From Orobanche coerulescens (Eukaryota > Streptophyta > Magnoliopsida > Lamiales > Orobanchaceae): DNA of 64,000 nucleotides. The notes beneath the pieces were generated by a model, which was not told where the DNA came from, did not search any database, and was given only the letters and a program-made list of their open reading frames with translations. The DNA lies in NCBI GenBank assembly GCA_033398695.1, contig CM065801.1, positions 50,044,358 through 50,108,357 of the forward strand, in the 5' to 3' direction. This document shows, one piece after another, positions 45,005 through 56,600 of the stretch; positions within the stretch are counted from its first letter, which is position 1; the number at the start of each line of letters is the position of its first letter. The position numbers and the translations under genes were made by a program.

Positions 45005-45442
45005 TCAATGCCACAAACTATGGTATCTAATACCCATACTCTCCAGATGTCTCTCTAAGACCTTCTGAGATAGTGTCTTAGTAAGTGGATCAGCAACATT
45101 ATTTGCTGTGTCTACTCTCTGCATTATAACATTCCCTTCGTGAACCATTTCTCTAACAAAATGATATTTTCTCGCAATATTTTTGGTGTTGTGGTGAGCC
45201 CTAGGCTCCTTAGCCTTTGCAACAGCTCCGTTGTTGTCACAGAACAGCGTCACGGGCTTATCTGCATTAGGAACCACTTGAAGTTCCTCAGTGAACTTCT
45301 TAACCCAAAAAACTTCTTTAGCAGCCTCCGTGGCTGCCTGATATTCGGCTTGACATGTAGAGATTTCAGTCGAGCTTTGCTTGGCACTTCTCCAAGAGAT
45401 TTCCCCACCATTCAGAGTAAAGATATACCCTGATGTGGACAT
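45005..45442 (-). pseudogene. copia III RNase H C-terminus
   Basis: About 145 residues form the end of a copia polyprotein: STSGYIFTLNGGEISWRS, STCQAEYQAATEAAKE (catalytic Glu), LFCDNNGAV (catalytic Asp), and HVxxVDTANNVADPLTK near the C-terminus. In vivo this domain degrades template RNA during reverse transcription. The frame is open to its natural stop, but everything upstream is removed by the Athila insertion at 45454. Confidence 0.93.
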
Positions 45443-45453
45443 CTGAGCATCTA

Positions 45454-47002
45454 TGATCCCTATTTGCTATATTTTTAAACAATCTGCAAGTGTACGGAGA
45501 AAATATAGAGCGGTGAGCAAGGTCATATTCCACAGAGACTGATTATTCATATTGTGTTGAGTACTAGATTATAGTGATCCCGATTTTATCTAGACGATCG
45601 ATATGGTGGATGAATGGTTAATGAAATAAAATAAAATGATGACAATAAAAGAAAATATCCGAAGTAAAGAGAATTGCAAGAGTTTAGAAAGGTAGATTCC
45701 AAGGCTAGGTTTCTGTTGACTACTAAGTTTAGTCGGGATTGGTTCCAAAAAGTTACAAACGTGTCTCCAAAATGTTAATCACAACAATATTCTAAAGTCT
45801 CTCTCGAGATGTATTAAAACGTAGATTAAACAACCTATAACAACGTCTCCGTCTATTATAAATTATCTAACTCCAAAATGTTCATAAGATTAAACACCAT
45901 CATAGCTCATCACTGATTTCTAAATCTCGTAATTTACTACGTCAAATACTCGAAACCTATTAATGCCCTATTCTCTCGAATTATGAGCAATTAAGTTAAA
46001 CATATAAAAACATTGATTAAGTGTTCTAACATGAATTAAAACCAAGTATTTGATAAAGAAATCAAACTAGATATATATAATCATCAATCCCTCAAAACCA
46101 TAGCAAATCAACGTATTCCCATGCCCGGAATCAAAAGAGTTTAGCCGGACATGGTAATAAAAGAAAGATTAATAATCATCATGTTCATCATGTTCATGCT
46201 AAATAAAACAACAAAATGAATAAAAGATAGGAAGAAGATAAAACTCGGATGGTGTCTTGAGTGAACTCGAATCAAGCCTTCAAATGTTCTTGAGGTGTTC
46301 TTCCTTGGTTTCTTCAAATCTCCTTCTTTTTGGATGAAAAGCTCTCAATCTTGTGCTTTTTTTATCTCTCCAATCTCTCCAAGACTCTTCAAAATCAGAA
46401 TCTCTCTCAAGTCCAGCAAAAGATCCCTTTTATAAAGCCAAAATATCATTTTTTTTCTTATTCAAATCTTGCAAAAATGTTAAAAGTGATTTTTCCACCG
46501 AAAAGTGACACGGCCCGTGTCAAATGACACGGCCCGTGTCATACTGCTCTAGAAATCACATCTGTTTCTGGCGAAGAAACCCGACCGTGTTGTATCACAC
46601 GGTCGAGCCAGTGACACGGTCGTGTCAAATGACACGGCCCGTGTAATACTCTTCCGGATTTGACACAATCGCCTGGACATGAAACCCGACCGTGTCATTA
46701 TGGTACGACCAAGCTATTGACACGACCCGTGTCAAATGACACGGCCGAGCCCGTGTTGGTCCGTTTTGACTCCGTTTTTGGCTCGACCTTCCATTTTCGC
46801 ATTGCTTGATATGTATTGGGGTTGAGGCTTCGTTCTTGCTTGATAAATATCCATAAAATACCTATAAAATCAATAAAACGTACCCAAGCGTTATCGAGTC
46901 CAATAAACACAATATGAGCACAAGCAACACAATTCTACACATTTTAGGATCTTAAAATCTGGAAAAGCTTTGGAAAAATATGTGTAAAAATGAGTGTTAT
47001 CA
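45454..47002 (-). repeat. Athila 3' LTR
   Basis: On the minus strand it begins TGATAACACTC right after a PPT and ends at the copia III junction (plus TGATCCCTATTT at 45454). A minus-strand TATA box (TATAAAAG) is at 46428-46435. The left edge is inferred from loss of copia homology. The partner LTR is not in the window. Confidence 0.8.
46504..46760. repeat. GACACGGCCCGTGTC palindrome array in the Athila LTR
   Basis: At least seven copies or variants of the near-palindrome GACACGGCCCGTGTC and related CCGACCGTGTCA/TGACACGG elements lie 70-330 bp upstream, on the minus strand, of the LTR TATA box. Confidence 0.88.
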
Positions 47003-47018
47003 AATTCCCCCAAACTTG
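47003..47018 (-). other. Athila polypurine tract
   Basis: The minus strand reads CAAGTTTGGGGGAATT, then the LTR starts TGATAACAC. Similar tracts occur at 48458-48472 and 50081-50092. Confidence 0.85.
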
Positions 47019-48539
47019 AATGTTGATCGTCCCGAGCAATGCACTTCAAAATAACCACTCTTAAGGGAACTCGTACCTCAACATACCTCAAAGGATCATT
47101 TTGAAAATTCATCAATACGCCTCAAGAAATAAATAAATCGAGTTCTATAAAGTATTCAAATCTCTTGGGTGCTTCCTTAACATCATAGCTAATACTTGAA
47201 TAATACGAACCTCACCGGTCAAGTCTATTCCCTCACTCTCAAAGTGTATAATGGGATAAGTGACGCTCAAAACTCATTCAATGAAATAAGAATCCCCATA
47301 GGCTTGCCAATCGTCTACATCTCTACCACTGGTTGTGCATGCAAATTTGGTGAATCAAAAAGGACTTTATTGGTTGTAATGTAGGCTTTTTGGTCGGGGT
47401 AGGATAAATATGGCTTAAAGTTACTGAACTTGAGCAAATTAGAACATCATCTCAGTAATCACTTCGCTCAATTTGAACTTTAAAAATTTGTTTCCCCTGG
47501 AATTTGCTTCCTTCAACCCCTTGAATCGCAATAAGCGCCTTTTTTTGAAAGTAAAAATTGCAACCTCATTCCCCCTTATCGCTCCATTTATTTTCTCCTT
47601 ATCGCTTCATTTATTATTTTTCTTATTTTCGCCTTTTAATCTTTATTGCCCTTTATTCATGCAAACTCCGTGTGATTTTTCATAGAGCGGATGACATCAT
47701 CATCACAACATTTCTACCTCACCGTTTATTTTGATAAATCATTTAGAACCAACTCCATCTTTGAACCATGATAATATTTTCTCATTCGTCTCCACACATA
47801 TTATTCCATTCTTTTACCAATTAGTTCTAACAAGCTCAAGTATAGGGAAAAAGAATTTGTCGGTACGGAAAGCTCATAATGTGGCTAACAAGAAATAGGC
47901 TTTAAGCTCAATTGGGCTAGATAGGGAGTAAAAATTTTGTGGGGTAGTCCAAAAGGTTTGAAGGGCTAATCAATTTTTTTTTTGCCTAAAATCACTTTCA
48001 CTAATTTGCACACACACTTGTAGTTTCGAATAAAATACCAAGGCAAGTTCTAGAGTCTTAAAACATGAATGTACACTCGACAATGAAACTTGCATATTTA
48101 ATGATGCATGAAGGCTCAAAAGCTCACAAGTTAGAGTTGTTTATTTTTTCAAGGTATTAAACTATTTATTCAATTTCACACCCTTTTGATTATTCTACAA
48201 TTTTTCCTCTTCAAATTGTCCTCGATTTGCATATCAAAATAACAAAATAAATCTCGAGGCATCCAAGACAAGAGTTCATTCTTTCGAGTTTCATCCAAGT
48301 TCATGATACTCTAAACACACTGAGTTCAAAACAAAAATAAAACACACCAAAATTCCGAAAAAATCACACCAAAAACGCAAATCAAAATCACACCAAAATC
48401 TAAACCAAAATCCAAAAGACAAAATAAAAACAAACAAAGTATTTCTTGACCTAATATCTCCCCCCAAACTTGAATTAAAGAGTATACACACGAAGGGGGT
48501 ATAATATTTAAACAATAAAAACTTTGGGTCAAGAAATAC
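47019..48539 (-). other. Athila 3' untranslated region
   Basis: This is 1.5 kb of AT-rich non-coding sequence between the post-pol gene and the PPT. It contains a second PPT-like tract at 48458-48472 (minus AAGTTTGGGGGGAGA). No supported gene. Confidence 0.7.
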
Positions 48540-50525
48540 TTACAACCAGTTTTGCTGATTTGGTGGAGGGTAGTGGCCTTGTTGGACATGCCATACGTGC
48601 ATTTTTAGTATTAAGTTCGGCATCTCATCCTGTTTCTGTCCCATCTCAAATTGTTTCTGTCCAAGCTCATCTTGTTTCTGTCGGATTTCGTCTTGTTTTT
48701 GTCGGGTCTCCTCTCGGAAAGCCTCAAATTCCGCTCTAAATGATGAACGAGATGTGGCATGTCTTGATTCGGCCTGTCTCGATGACTCGGGATGTTCCCT
48801 CTCTCTTTCTTCTTCCTCTTCCTCTTCTTCTGAGCCTCTCTCATCAGAAAATTCCTCCTCCATTCTTTCCGCTCTATCTTCTTCTCGCATTCTCTCGGCC
48901 CTATCCTCATTTTCTGTACGCCTAGGACGAACATTTTGAGCAAAGTGTCTATCACCAGGAGAGATCAATCCAGCTGCTTCCCGATCTAATTTATGCGCCT
49001 CTGTGGCCATTTGTATATTTCCTAAGTCCCGAATACTATCAATAGTCGTCAGAGTTTTATTCGGGAGTAGGAAATGATCACCGTCATTCTGGAGGAATAT
49101 AACACGAGAGTCATAATCCAGGATATTCATCAATTTCATGACTTGTAAATATAGGAGCATATTTCCTGGAAGGGGAGTTCGGTTGTCTAGTGATACATCA
49201 AGATGAAGTGGGACAGGGGTAATTAAACCCCCTATCCAGATCTCCCCTCTCGGTTTAGGAGCAACATCCTCAAAATGATCTATTAATATAGCTCCGGTTG
49301 CTGGATCCGTTCCGTCGAATATATGAGATAGAACGTACAACTCTCGTTGAGTGATTGGCCCTGTTTCTTTCCGACCGAAGATAGTGCTCGCAATTACCTT
49401 GTGTAGATAGCGGAGGATAGGATTGCGAATTGAGGATCCTTTTGCCGACTTTGGGATGTAGGGACGTGCATCGCTCCCCGGGTACTCAACCATTGCCCGC
49501 CAATATGTCTCACACTCGAACCGATTGATTTGGTATTCTCCGTACCTTCAAGTGTAGTATATGGCATCCAATTCTACGAGAGATAGTTTTTCGTTCTTGT
49601 TGTCTAGACGGAATTCCAAAGTGGTCGGCTCATGGGTGATCGGGTCTCTTTTAACAGTAAGCGTGCTAAGGAATTCCAATGTGAGGCCGCGACAGGTGGC
49701 CCAATGCTGTGTCATTATCGTCTTCCAACTTATTCTTTCCAGCAGCTTCATGACATCGTCCTTTATTCCCATCGTCGTCATGCATTCTTCGTCCGGCCAT
49801 CGAGTGGGTAGCATTTTTTCTGCCCCAGCATCTCCCACTGTGCTAAGCGGCTTGGCGGGAGTTCAATTCCATAAGTTTCGGGCATCTCAACAGCCCCTTG
49901 AGCCGGTATTCTCACCGGATGCTCAATTTCTGTTGCAGGTCTTCCTTGTCCCCTTTGAGCCGCACCACATCTTATTGGGCATTTCCTCGTCCTCGACCTC
50001 TGACCATTTCTCTGCAAGAAATTCATTGATTATCATTTGTTTCACAAAATCTCAACGTCACTATTTTTCGATAATATATGCTCCCCAAACTTATTACCAA
50101 TTGCACATTTCCCCAAAATAATCATTTCTTCAAGAATACCCCAAATGTAAATTTCAACACCAATCGTCATTGTATATAGCATCCCAATAATTTCAAACAT
50201 GTCATTCAATCTCCCAATAATATAAAATTCACGAAAATCGCAATAAAAAAATTCTACACATCAATACTCAGGAGAAAATCCAACAAAAAACAACTTAAGA
50301 ACCCTAAATTGCTCAATAATTCATATTTCACACAATCTCAATGTAATGAAAAATTAAACCATCCAAAATCATGAATCATACCTTGAATTCGGAGTAAAAA
50401 TTGAAGAAAATTTTGAAAAAAATCGCAACCAAAATACCGTCTGAATTTGTCCGATTCCTACCTTTTGAAGCTCTTGGATTGTGGAATAATGATGAAAACC
50501 TTGTTACTATGTAAGATTTTACCAT
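48540..50525 (-). pseudogene. Athila post-pol gene (ATHILA ORF-1-like), two exons
   Basis: This gene sits where Athila elements carry an envelope-like frame, but I see no signal peptide or membrane span. A possible exon 1 starts at ATG 50525 and ends at AAG 50382. A 370-nt GT-AG intron (50381 to 50012) joins it in frame to exon 2. A frameshift near 49840 and a stop near 49547 follow. The body (49493-48540) contains LYVLSHIFDGTDPATGAILIDHF, resembling the ATHILA ORF-1 family. It ends in an acidic EEEEE stretch and a glutamine/lysine heptad repeat predicted to form a coiled coil. A TATA box and telo-box leader precede it. The function of the family is unknown. Confidence 0.75.
48621..48706. repeat. 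21-bp tandem repeat encoding heptads
   Basis: About four 21-bp units (CTCATCCTGTTTCTGTCCCAT-like on the plus strand) encode RQKQDEI/GQKQDEM heptads near the C-terminus of the Athila post-pol protein. A coiled-coil extension by slippage is likely. Confidence 0.88.
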
Positions 50526-50679
50526 GATTTTTGCTTGATTTTGATGGATTGTAGGGGATTCGGGGCTAGGGTTTCGGATTGGGGAAGAAAGAAAGATTTG
50601 GGGAAGAAGATGAATGGAAATCGGTCGTGTCCAGCTATTTATACCGCCCGACTGATACGGCCCGTGTCAAATGACACGT
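50027..50679 (-). other. intron, leader and promoter region of the Athila post-pol gene
   Basis: It contains the AT-rich intron, a PPT-like tract (50081-50092), exon 1, a CT-rich leader with the telo-box AAACCCTA (50574-50567) and the TATA box (50643-50635). Just upstream is one GATACGGCCCGTGTC copy before the chromovirus insertion. Confidence 0.6.
50635..50643 (-). promoter_or_regulatory. internal TATA box upstream of the Athila post-pol gene
   Basis: The minus strand reads GGTATAAATAGC. It lies 110 bp before ATG 50525, with a pyrimidine-rich leader and a telo-box between, and with the GACACGGCCCGTGTC motif directly upstream as in the LTR promoter. Confidence 0.6.
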
Positions 50680-53002
50680 TGTAATACCCGGTTGTAATTC
50701 AGTCATTATCATTCAGTAATTTCATTCGGTGATTGTCATTCAGTGGATTTTCACTCATTTATAATCATTCATCAATCATATTCGTTCACCGTGTTCACCG
50801 TTCGGAGAAACTTCGAGTGGTGTATCGTTATTGTTCATTGTTTCAACTTTCCTCATATGAGTTCGACTTTGTTAGATCACCATTAATTTTTGGTAACTCC
50901 AAAAATTCTAAATCTTTGCAATATTATAGAGCATCGAGTTAGCTTTCCAATGGTTCAAACGGTGAGTCAATCGGAGTCCGGACGAGAGAGTTATGGTCGT
51001 TTTAGCTCAACCGCTCATTGGCCGATCACTGCCGAACGAACTCGGCCGTGTCGTCCGACACGCCCGTGCCGTACTCGTCCGGAAAGTGCCGAAGTACCGC
51101 TCAGACCCGACCGTGTCGTGCAGCACGGCCGAGTCGAACCTTCCGGATAAGCGAACCGATCGCCCAGACGCCCGACCGTGTCGCTCGCACGGCCGAGTCA
51201 TGCCGAAGTCAGCTGTCGGACGGGTCATCGCGGGAGGCCCTCGCGCCGCGCGACCGTGTCCGGGGACACGGTCGAGTCACTGCCGCCAGGCCGCCGCCAA
51301 GGCGATACACGACCGTGCCGATCGGCACGGCCGTGTCCGGCAGCGATCAACTCCCTTAAATTCGTTTTTTCAAGATTTCTTCCATTCCTTTCCCATTTTT
51401 TCACTTGCAACCGAGAGAGGAAGCTTGAGGGAGGGTTTTTCCTTCACAAATCATTTGGGTGTTTGATTTTCTTCATCTCCTTTCGATCGTGAAGCCCGGA
51501 TAATCAATCTAACGTATTCTTCGGATTAAAGCACTTGGATCATCAAGAGGTAATTCCTTCAACACTTTGGACTTCGATTTTGTGTTGAAATAGGATGTTT
51601 TGGACGTTATAATCATGATATATGAAGGGATATGTATATGATTATGAGGTTGTATAAGGATTCATTGGATTATTGAGGGATTATTCAAGAACACCTTGAA
51701 TATCGAGTTGGAATTGGGGATTTTCGACTAATTGATGTTTTAATCACATTTTTGGATATTCATAACGGACTATTGATCGTATTGGAGTTGTTTTGTTGGT
51801 TTGAAACACTTCTTGGGGGATTTGATATTGGTATATCGAGGTTTGATTGTAAACAATCGGAGTTTGGATACTACGTGTTTGATTTAATGCCTCTATGGAC
51901 TTGGTTTAGTCGTATCGACGTTTTGAGTTCGTTATATTCGTGTTTGATTCGTATATTGAACGGATTGTTCGTAATTGTATTATTTAAGGTTGTTCGAGCG
52001 ACCGATAACTCAATTAGGACGTTGTTCGTGGACGGACATTCTTCATCGTTGTTGTGTAAGTTGATTCTTACTCGGTTAAAAGGACATTCATTCCTTTTGT
52101 TGTTGATCATTCATAATCATAATTCATTCATCATTGTATTAATCATTTTGAGACTTGTAATTGTCGGATAATCATTTCATTAGCGAGGAACGGCGGTTCC
52201 AATCATTCATTGAAAACTATCAATCACTTCATTATCACTTTCGTATCGGTGAGTCATTCTTGACTTTGTCGGATTATTATTATTCATTGATATTCAGTAT
52301 GGTCATTCTTGTTCATATGACCTTCTGGGTTCATATTGCGTGGCCGGGTGCGGATGTGTGGAATTTTTAGTCGGGCACGTGATGGCCATGTATTGGGAGT
52401 GATACATTGGACTGTGCACACGGTAACGATTACCTCCGTGAGACTAATTAGGTACAAGGACGGGTGTGTCCGGTCATCCGTCTTGTACACTTGCACAGAA
52501 CACTACGGGCGTACTATGATACTCCTCTTCAGCGTAATTCATAATTAAGGATATTTCATAACTTGATTAAATCATGTTTGTGTATTTTCAACCCTTGAGG
52601 ATTGTTGTTACGTATCGACCCGTTGGGGATTTTGTTTTCGTGTCACGGCAAGGCAAAGGCACGGAAGAGCATGCTTGTGGCGACGAGTCCGATGATACTA
52701 GTAGGGGCCCAGTCATTCCGTTTATTTCGATCATTTCAATCATTTCCGTTATTTGTATTTTCCATTGCAAATTCCGTTTGAGATGCTTATTTGTTCAGGT
52801 GGTGTATTTTATCTCCATATAAAATATACTAGTATTCTGCTTTGTCCTGGTGTAATGTACTTAAACTCCTCATCGGAGTACTTGGTAATATAATGTGGTT
52901 CGGTACTACAATTATATTATTTAATTCATCATTTTCATTTGCACGGTGGGTCCCGATAATGGGATTCACGACCGTAATATCCGCCTAGTTTGGGGTGTTA
53001 CA
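50680..53002 (+). repeat. chromovirus 5' LTR
   Basis: This 2,323-bp LTR starts TGTAATACCCGG and ends GGGGTGTTACA. A palindrome-rich block (51045-51350, CGACCGTGTCG and CACGGCCGAGTC motifs) sits just upstream of TTAAATTC near 51356, a weak TATA-like candidate. Open frames of 139 residues and less inside the LTR have no recognisable domain. Confidence 0.94.
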
Positions 53003-53006
53003 GAGT

Positions 53007-53018
53007 TGGTATCGGAGA
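53007..53018 (+). other. chromovirus primer binding site
   Basis: TGGTATCGGAGA is one base different, over its first ten bases, from the initiator tRNA-Met complement TGGTATCAGAGC, and lies four bases after the LTR. Bases 53019-53494 are AT-rich leader with no gene. Confidence 0.85.
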
Positions 53019-53494
53019 GTGGTTTTGAATACTACCCTCCAAGTCATGTCTCATTTGAAATTATCGTCATCGGACTAGTATCATTGGACTTTCGCGTCAC
53101 GTGTGACCTGTGCAAATGCCGAGCCAATCAGACCAAGAACTGTAAGATTTCTAATGCCATGGTATAATTTCTGGCAATAGTCATTCATTCATAATTCATC
53201 AGTTAACAATCCTCAATCATCATTGTCATTTTGACCAGGACGGTCGAGTTAACTCATTAATCACCAATTAATTTCATTGTTCGATTGTTGATCGTGAAGA
53301 TCGAATCATTAATCTTGTTAACTCATTCAAGATAATCATTTCAATAATTTCATCAGATAATCATGTCACCTCAGTTAATCATTCATGTAATCACCGTGTT
53401 AGAGCGCGTATGCTCATTTTCATAATCTCATGTCATAATCATAACGTATATTTCATGCGGTGAATATAATCATCATGTGACTTTCCTACTTGGT

Positions 53495-54700
53495 ATGGAG
53501 AGGGCAAGAAGAGGACGTGGAGGACGAGGCCGTGGAGCGGGCCGAATCCCGAGAGCTCATGTGAATACACGTGCAAACGCGAGGAATAATGCTAATTCAT
53601 CGAGCAATGACGCCGCCACTCATTCACCTGGACGCGATCATTCACTATCGGAGTCGCACTGACACGGCTCGCCGAGAGGGTGTCCGGTTGACCCACTCGC
53701 TTTATGCGGGCATGATGGCCCAAATGACCCGGATGGCTCGGTTGATGGAGACAATGCATAACTCCGTCAATCAAAATCAGCAGCTCCTCCGCCGCCACCT
53801 CGAGGCAAGAGAGGAATGTGAGTAATATCATCGGCGATATCTCTCGCTGCAGGCCACCTACTTTTGAGGGCCTGCCTCGAGCCGGCAGATATCATTCATT
53901 GGCTCGAGCATTTCGAGAAGTTGTTTGCTATGGTAGAGTATCCCAAGGACACAAAGTTTCATTGCGGCTTACTACCCGGGTAAGAGCGCACATTCTTGGT
54001 GGTTATCGTTGAAGCCCACCGAAGGATCTTGTACTTGGGATCGATTCAAGACTCTCATGATGGAGAGGTATTATCCGGCCCCACTCGAGAGGCCAAGATG
54101 TCGGAATTGCTCACCCCGACCCCTCGCCAGACGAGGATGTTCTCGCCATTGCCGAGAAATTTCAGAACTTCTTCCTTTCGCCTCATCCATCATTCATTCG
54201 GAGGCGGATAAGATCAAGTATTTCAAGAAGAGGTGAAACCCCGTATGAGACTTCGCCATTTAATCATAATTGCACCACGTTGGCGAATTCATTGAGAAAG
54301 CTCTCACCTACGAGCTATCGCTAAGGAAATTGCTAAGCAAAGAACCTTCGTCGCTAGCAAGAAATCGAAGAATCGTAATCGACCAAGGTGGTCGACAACC
54401 TTCAAGAAACCCCGTGCATGGCTCTGCTTTTGAGCGACCTCCGTGTTGTCTAAACCCGCGGAATCTCGATCACGAGCGCCGCCTCGGCCATCACCTGTTA
54501 CAACCGTGGGGATCTTGGTCATGTCGACTAAGTGTCCGAGACATCACGTGTCATAATCGTGGAATTGTGGGACATAAGGCCCGTTTTGCCGTAGGGACTC
54601 CAAACCTACTCGGGCGTCATCTCGTGCACCTAAGCGGTCACTGCTCGTAATCGACCACTCAATCGGGCTGCTTAAAACGACGGGAGCGACTAAAGGTGGA
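53495..54700 (+). pseudogene. chromovirus Gag
   Basis: Starts at ATG 53495 with an Arg/Gly-rich segment (RARRGRGGRGRGAGR). The capsid region is scattered over three frames (HSLYAGMMAQMTRMARLMETM near 53695; PPTFEGL near 53855; KALTYELSLRKLL near 54295). The zinc knuckle near 54555 reads CHNRGIVGHKARFA, so the second and last cysteines are lost. Repeated small frameshifts make it non-functional. Confidence 0.8.
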
Positions 54701-54756
54701 GCTTTTAGCCATCGACGGAGCGTCCGGTCTCGGACTAGCAAGCCCGGATTTATGAG

Positions 54757-56600
54757 ATGAAGAAGACCGATGATCCCGAGGCCCGAATGATCTCGTATAC
54801 TCGATATTCTATCTCAACCCGTGTGTACCCTTTTGATACCGGTGCATCGCATTCATTCATTTCCGAGTCATGTTTGAGTAGACTACGCCTGGGTAGTGCT
54901 ACTAGTTGTGAGCCTTATGTCATTGGCCTACCCGATGGTAGACGAATTATCGGCAATCGTGAGATTCGTAATTGTCCGATTCGGGCCATGGTCGTATGGC
55001 CGGACCTAATCGTGGTAGATTTGCCGAGAGACGACGTCATCTTGGGTATTGATTGGATGGATCGTCATGATGCCATCATTAGTGTCCGTAAGCGTATGGT
55101 CACTATCATTTCGCATTTATGGGGTTGAATGTGTGTTTCGTGGAGGTAATCCATTGCTCGTAAGGTCATCAATTTGATGAAAGCGGTAAGATTACTCAAT
55201 CGGGGATGTGTCGGTTATTGGTGCTATATGGCCAAAACCGAGAAGTCATCGAATGTTGACGGATATTCCGGTGGTGAGGGAATATGCCGATGTTTTTCCG
55301 CATTTAGTTACTGGTTTGCCTCCACAGAGGGATGTGGAATTCACGATTGAGTTGGAGCCTGGTACGTCCCCGATATCGAAGGCACCGATCTGGATGGCCC
55401 CGACCGAAATGCAGGAGTTAAAGAACCAACTTGAGGAGTTGTTCGAGAAAGGTTACATCCGACCGAGTGCGTCCCCGTGGGGAGCACCAGTATTGTTTGT
55501 CAAGAAGAAGGATGGTTCATTTCGCTTATGTATTGATTATCGGGAGTTGAACAGGGTGACAATCAAGAATAAGTATCCCTTACCCCGTATTGATGATCTC
55601 TTAGATCAACTGCAGGAGCTTCAAGATTTTCCAAGATCGACTTAAGGTCTGGATATCATCGATTGCGGATCCGAGAGTCGGACATCGCGAGGACAGCGTT
55701 CGAACACGCTATGGTCATTATGAGTTTGTGGTTATGCCGTTCGGATTGACTAATGCACCTGCGGTATTCATGGAGTTAATGAATCGGGTTTTCATCGACT
55801 TTTTGGATCGGTTTGTTGTTGTCTTCATCGATGACATTTTGATTTATTCTCGTGACCGGGAGGAACACGAGTCTCACCTTCATCGAGTGCTCGACGTGTT
55901 GAGACGAGAACAACTTTATGGGAAGTTCTCCAAATGTGAGTTCTAGATGTCCGAAGTGACGTTTCTCGGACACGTAATTTCATCAGACGGAGTTCGTGTC
56001 GATCCTCAGAAGACGGAGGCTATTCGAGATTGGCTACCTCCGAAAAGCGTTAAGGAAATCCGAAGTTTCCTCGGATTAGCGGGTTATTATCGGCGATTTG
56101 TGGAAGGATTTTCTAAAATCGCTCAACCCTTGACGAACTTATTGCGGAAGGATAAGAAATACACGTGGTCCGACGCGTGTCAGCGGAGTTTTGAGGAACT
56201 CAAGAGCCGGTTAATGTCAGCACCTGTACTTTCCTTGCCGCAGGGAACGGAAGGATTTGTGGTCTATAGTGATGCATCCGGACAGGGTCTCGGGTGTGTA
56301 CTCATGCAGAACGGGAAAGTTATTGCCTATGCTTCACGGCAATTGAGACCTTACGAGGTTAATTATCCGACCCATGACACGGAGCTAGCAGTAGTGGTGT
56401 TCGCTTTGAAGATTTGGCGTCATTACCTTTATGGCGTCACCGTCGGATATTCACCGATCATAAGAGTTTAAAGTATATATTTACTCGAAGGAGTTAAATA
56501 TGCGTCGAGACGTTGGTTGGAATTAATCAAAGATTATGATATCGAGATCCTCTATCACCCGGGCAAGGCGAACGTCGTCGCCGACGCCTTGAGTCGTAAG
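54757..56600 (+). pseudogene. chromovirus protease, reverse transcriptase and RNase H
   Basis: The protease motif FDTGASHSFIS is near 54830, with ILGIDWM near 55040. RT follows in frame 55208-55645 ([25 protein letters not shown]). A frameshift near 55625 leads to the frame with MPFGLTNAP (55733) and the active site FIDD (55830). TAG near 55944 replaces a conserved tryptophan codon before SEVTFLGH. RNase H begins [10 protein letters not shown] (56270), and a frameshift near 56445 disrupts the TDH motif. It ends DALSRKS-like near 56600. Four or more lesions are visible. Confidence 0.92.

Larger units (their letters stand above)
43070..45453 (-). mobile_element. copia III, 3' end (minus strand)
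   Basis: This is a third copia family inserted in copia II. Only its 3' LTR (43070-44990), PPT region (minus AAGTGGGAAT at 44991-45000) and polyprotein C-terminus remain before the Athila insertion at 45454. The rest should lie beyond the right edge of the window. Confidence 0.83.

Noticed and set aside
48540..50026. True retroviral-type envelope gene in Athila
   Set aside because: No signal peptide, fusion peptide or transmembrane segment is visible. The sequence matches the ATHILA ORF-1 type, so only the position is envelope-like.
51752..52171. 139-residue hydrophobic open frame, repeated at 59266-59685
   Set aside because: It is inside both chromovirus LTRs, so its duplication is explained by the LTR. 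No known domain and no promoter arrangement for translation.
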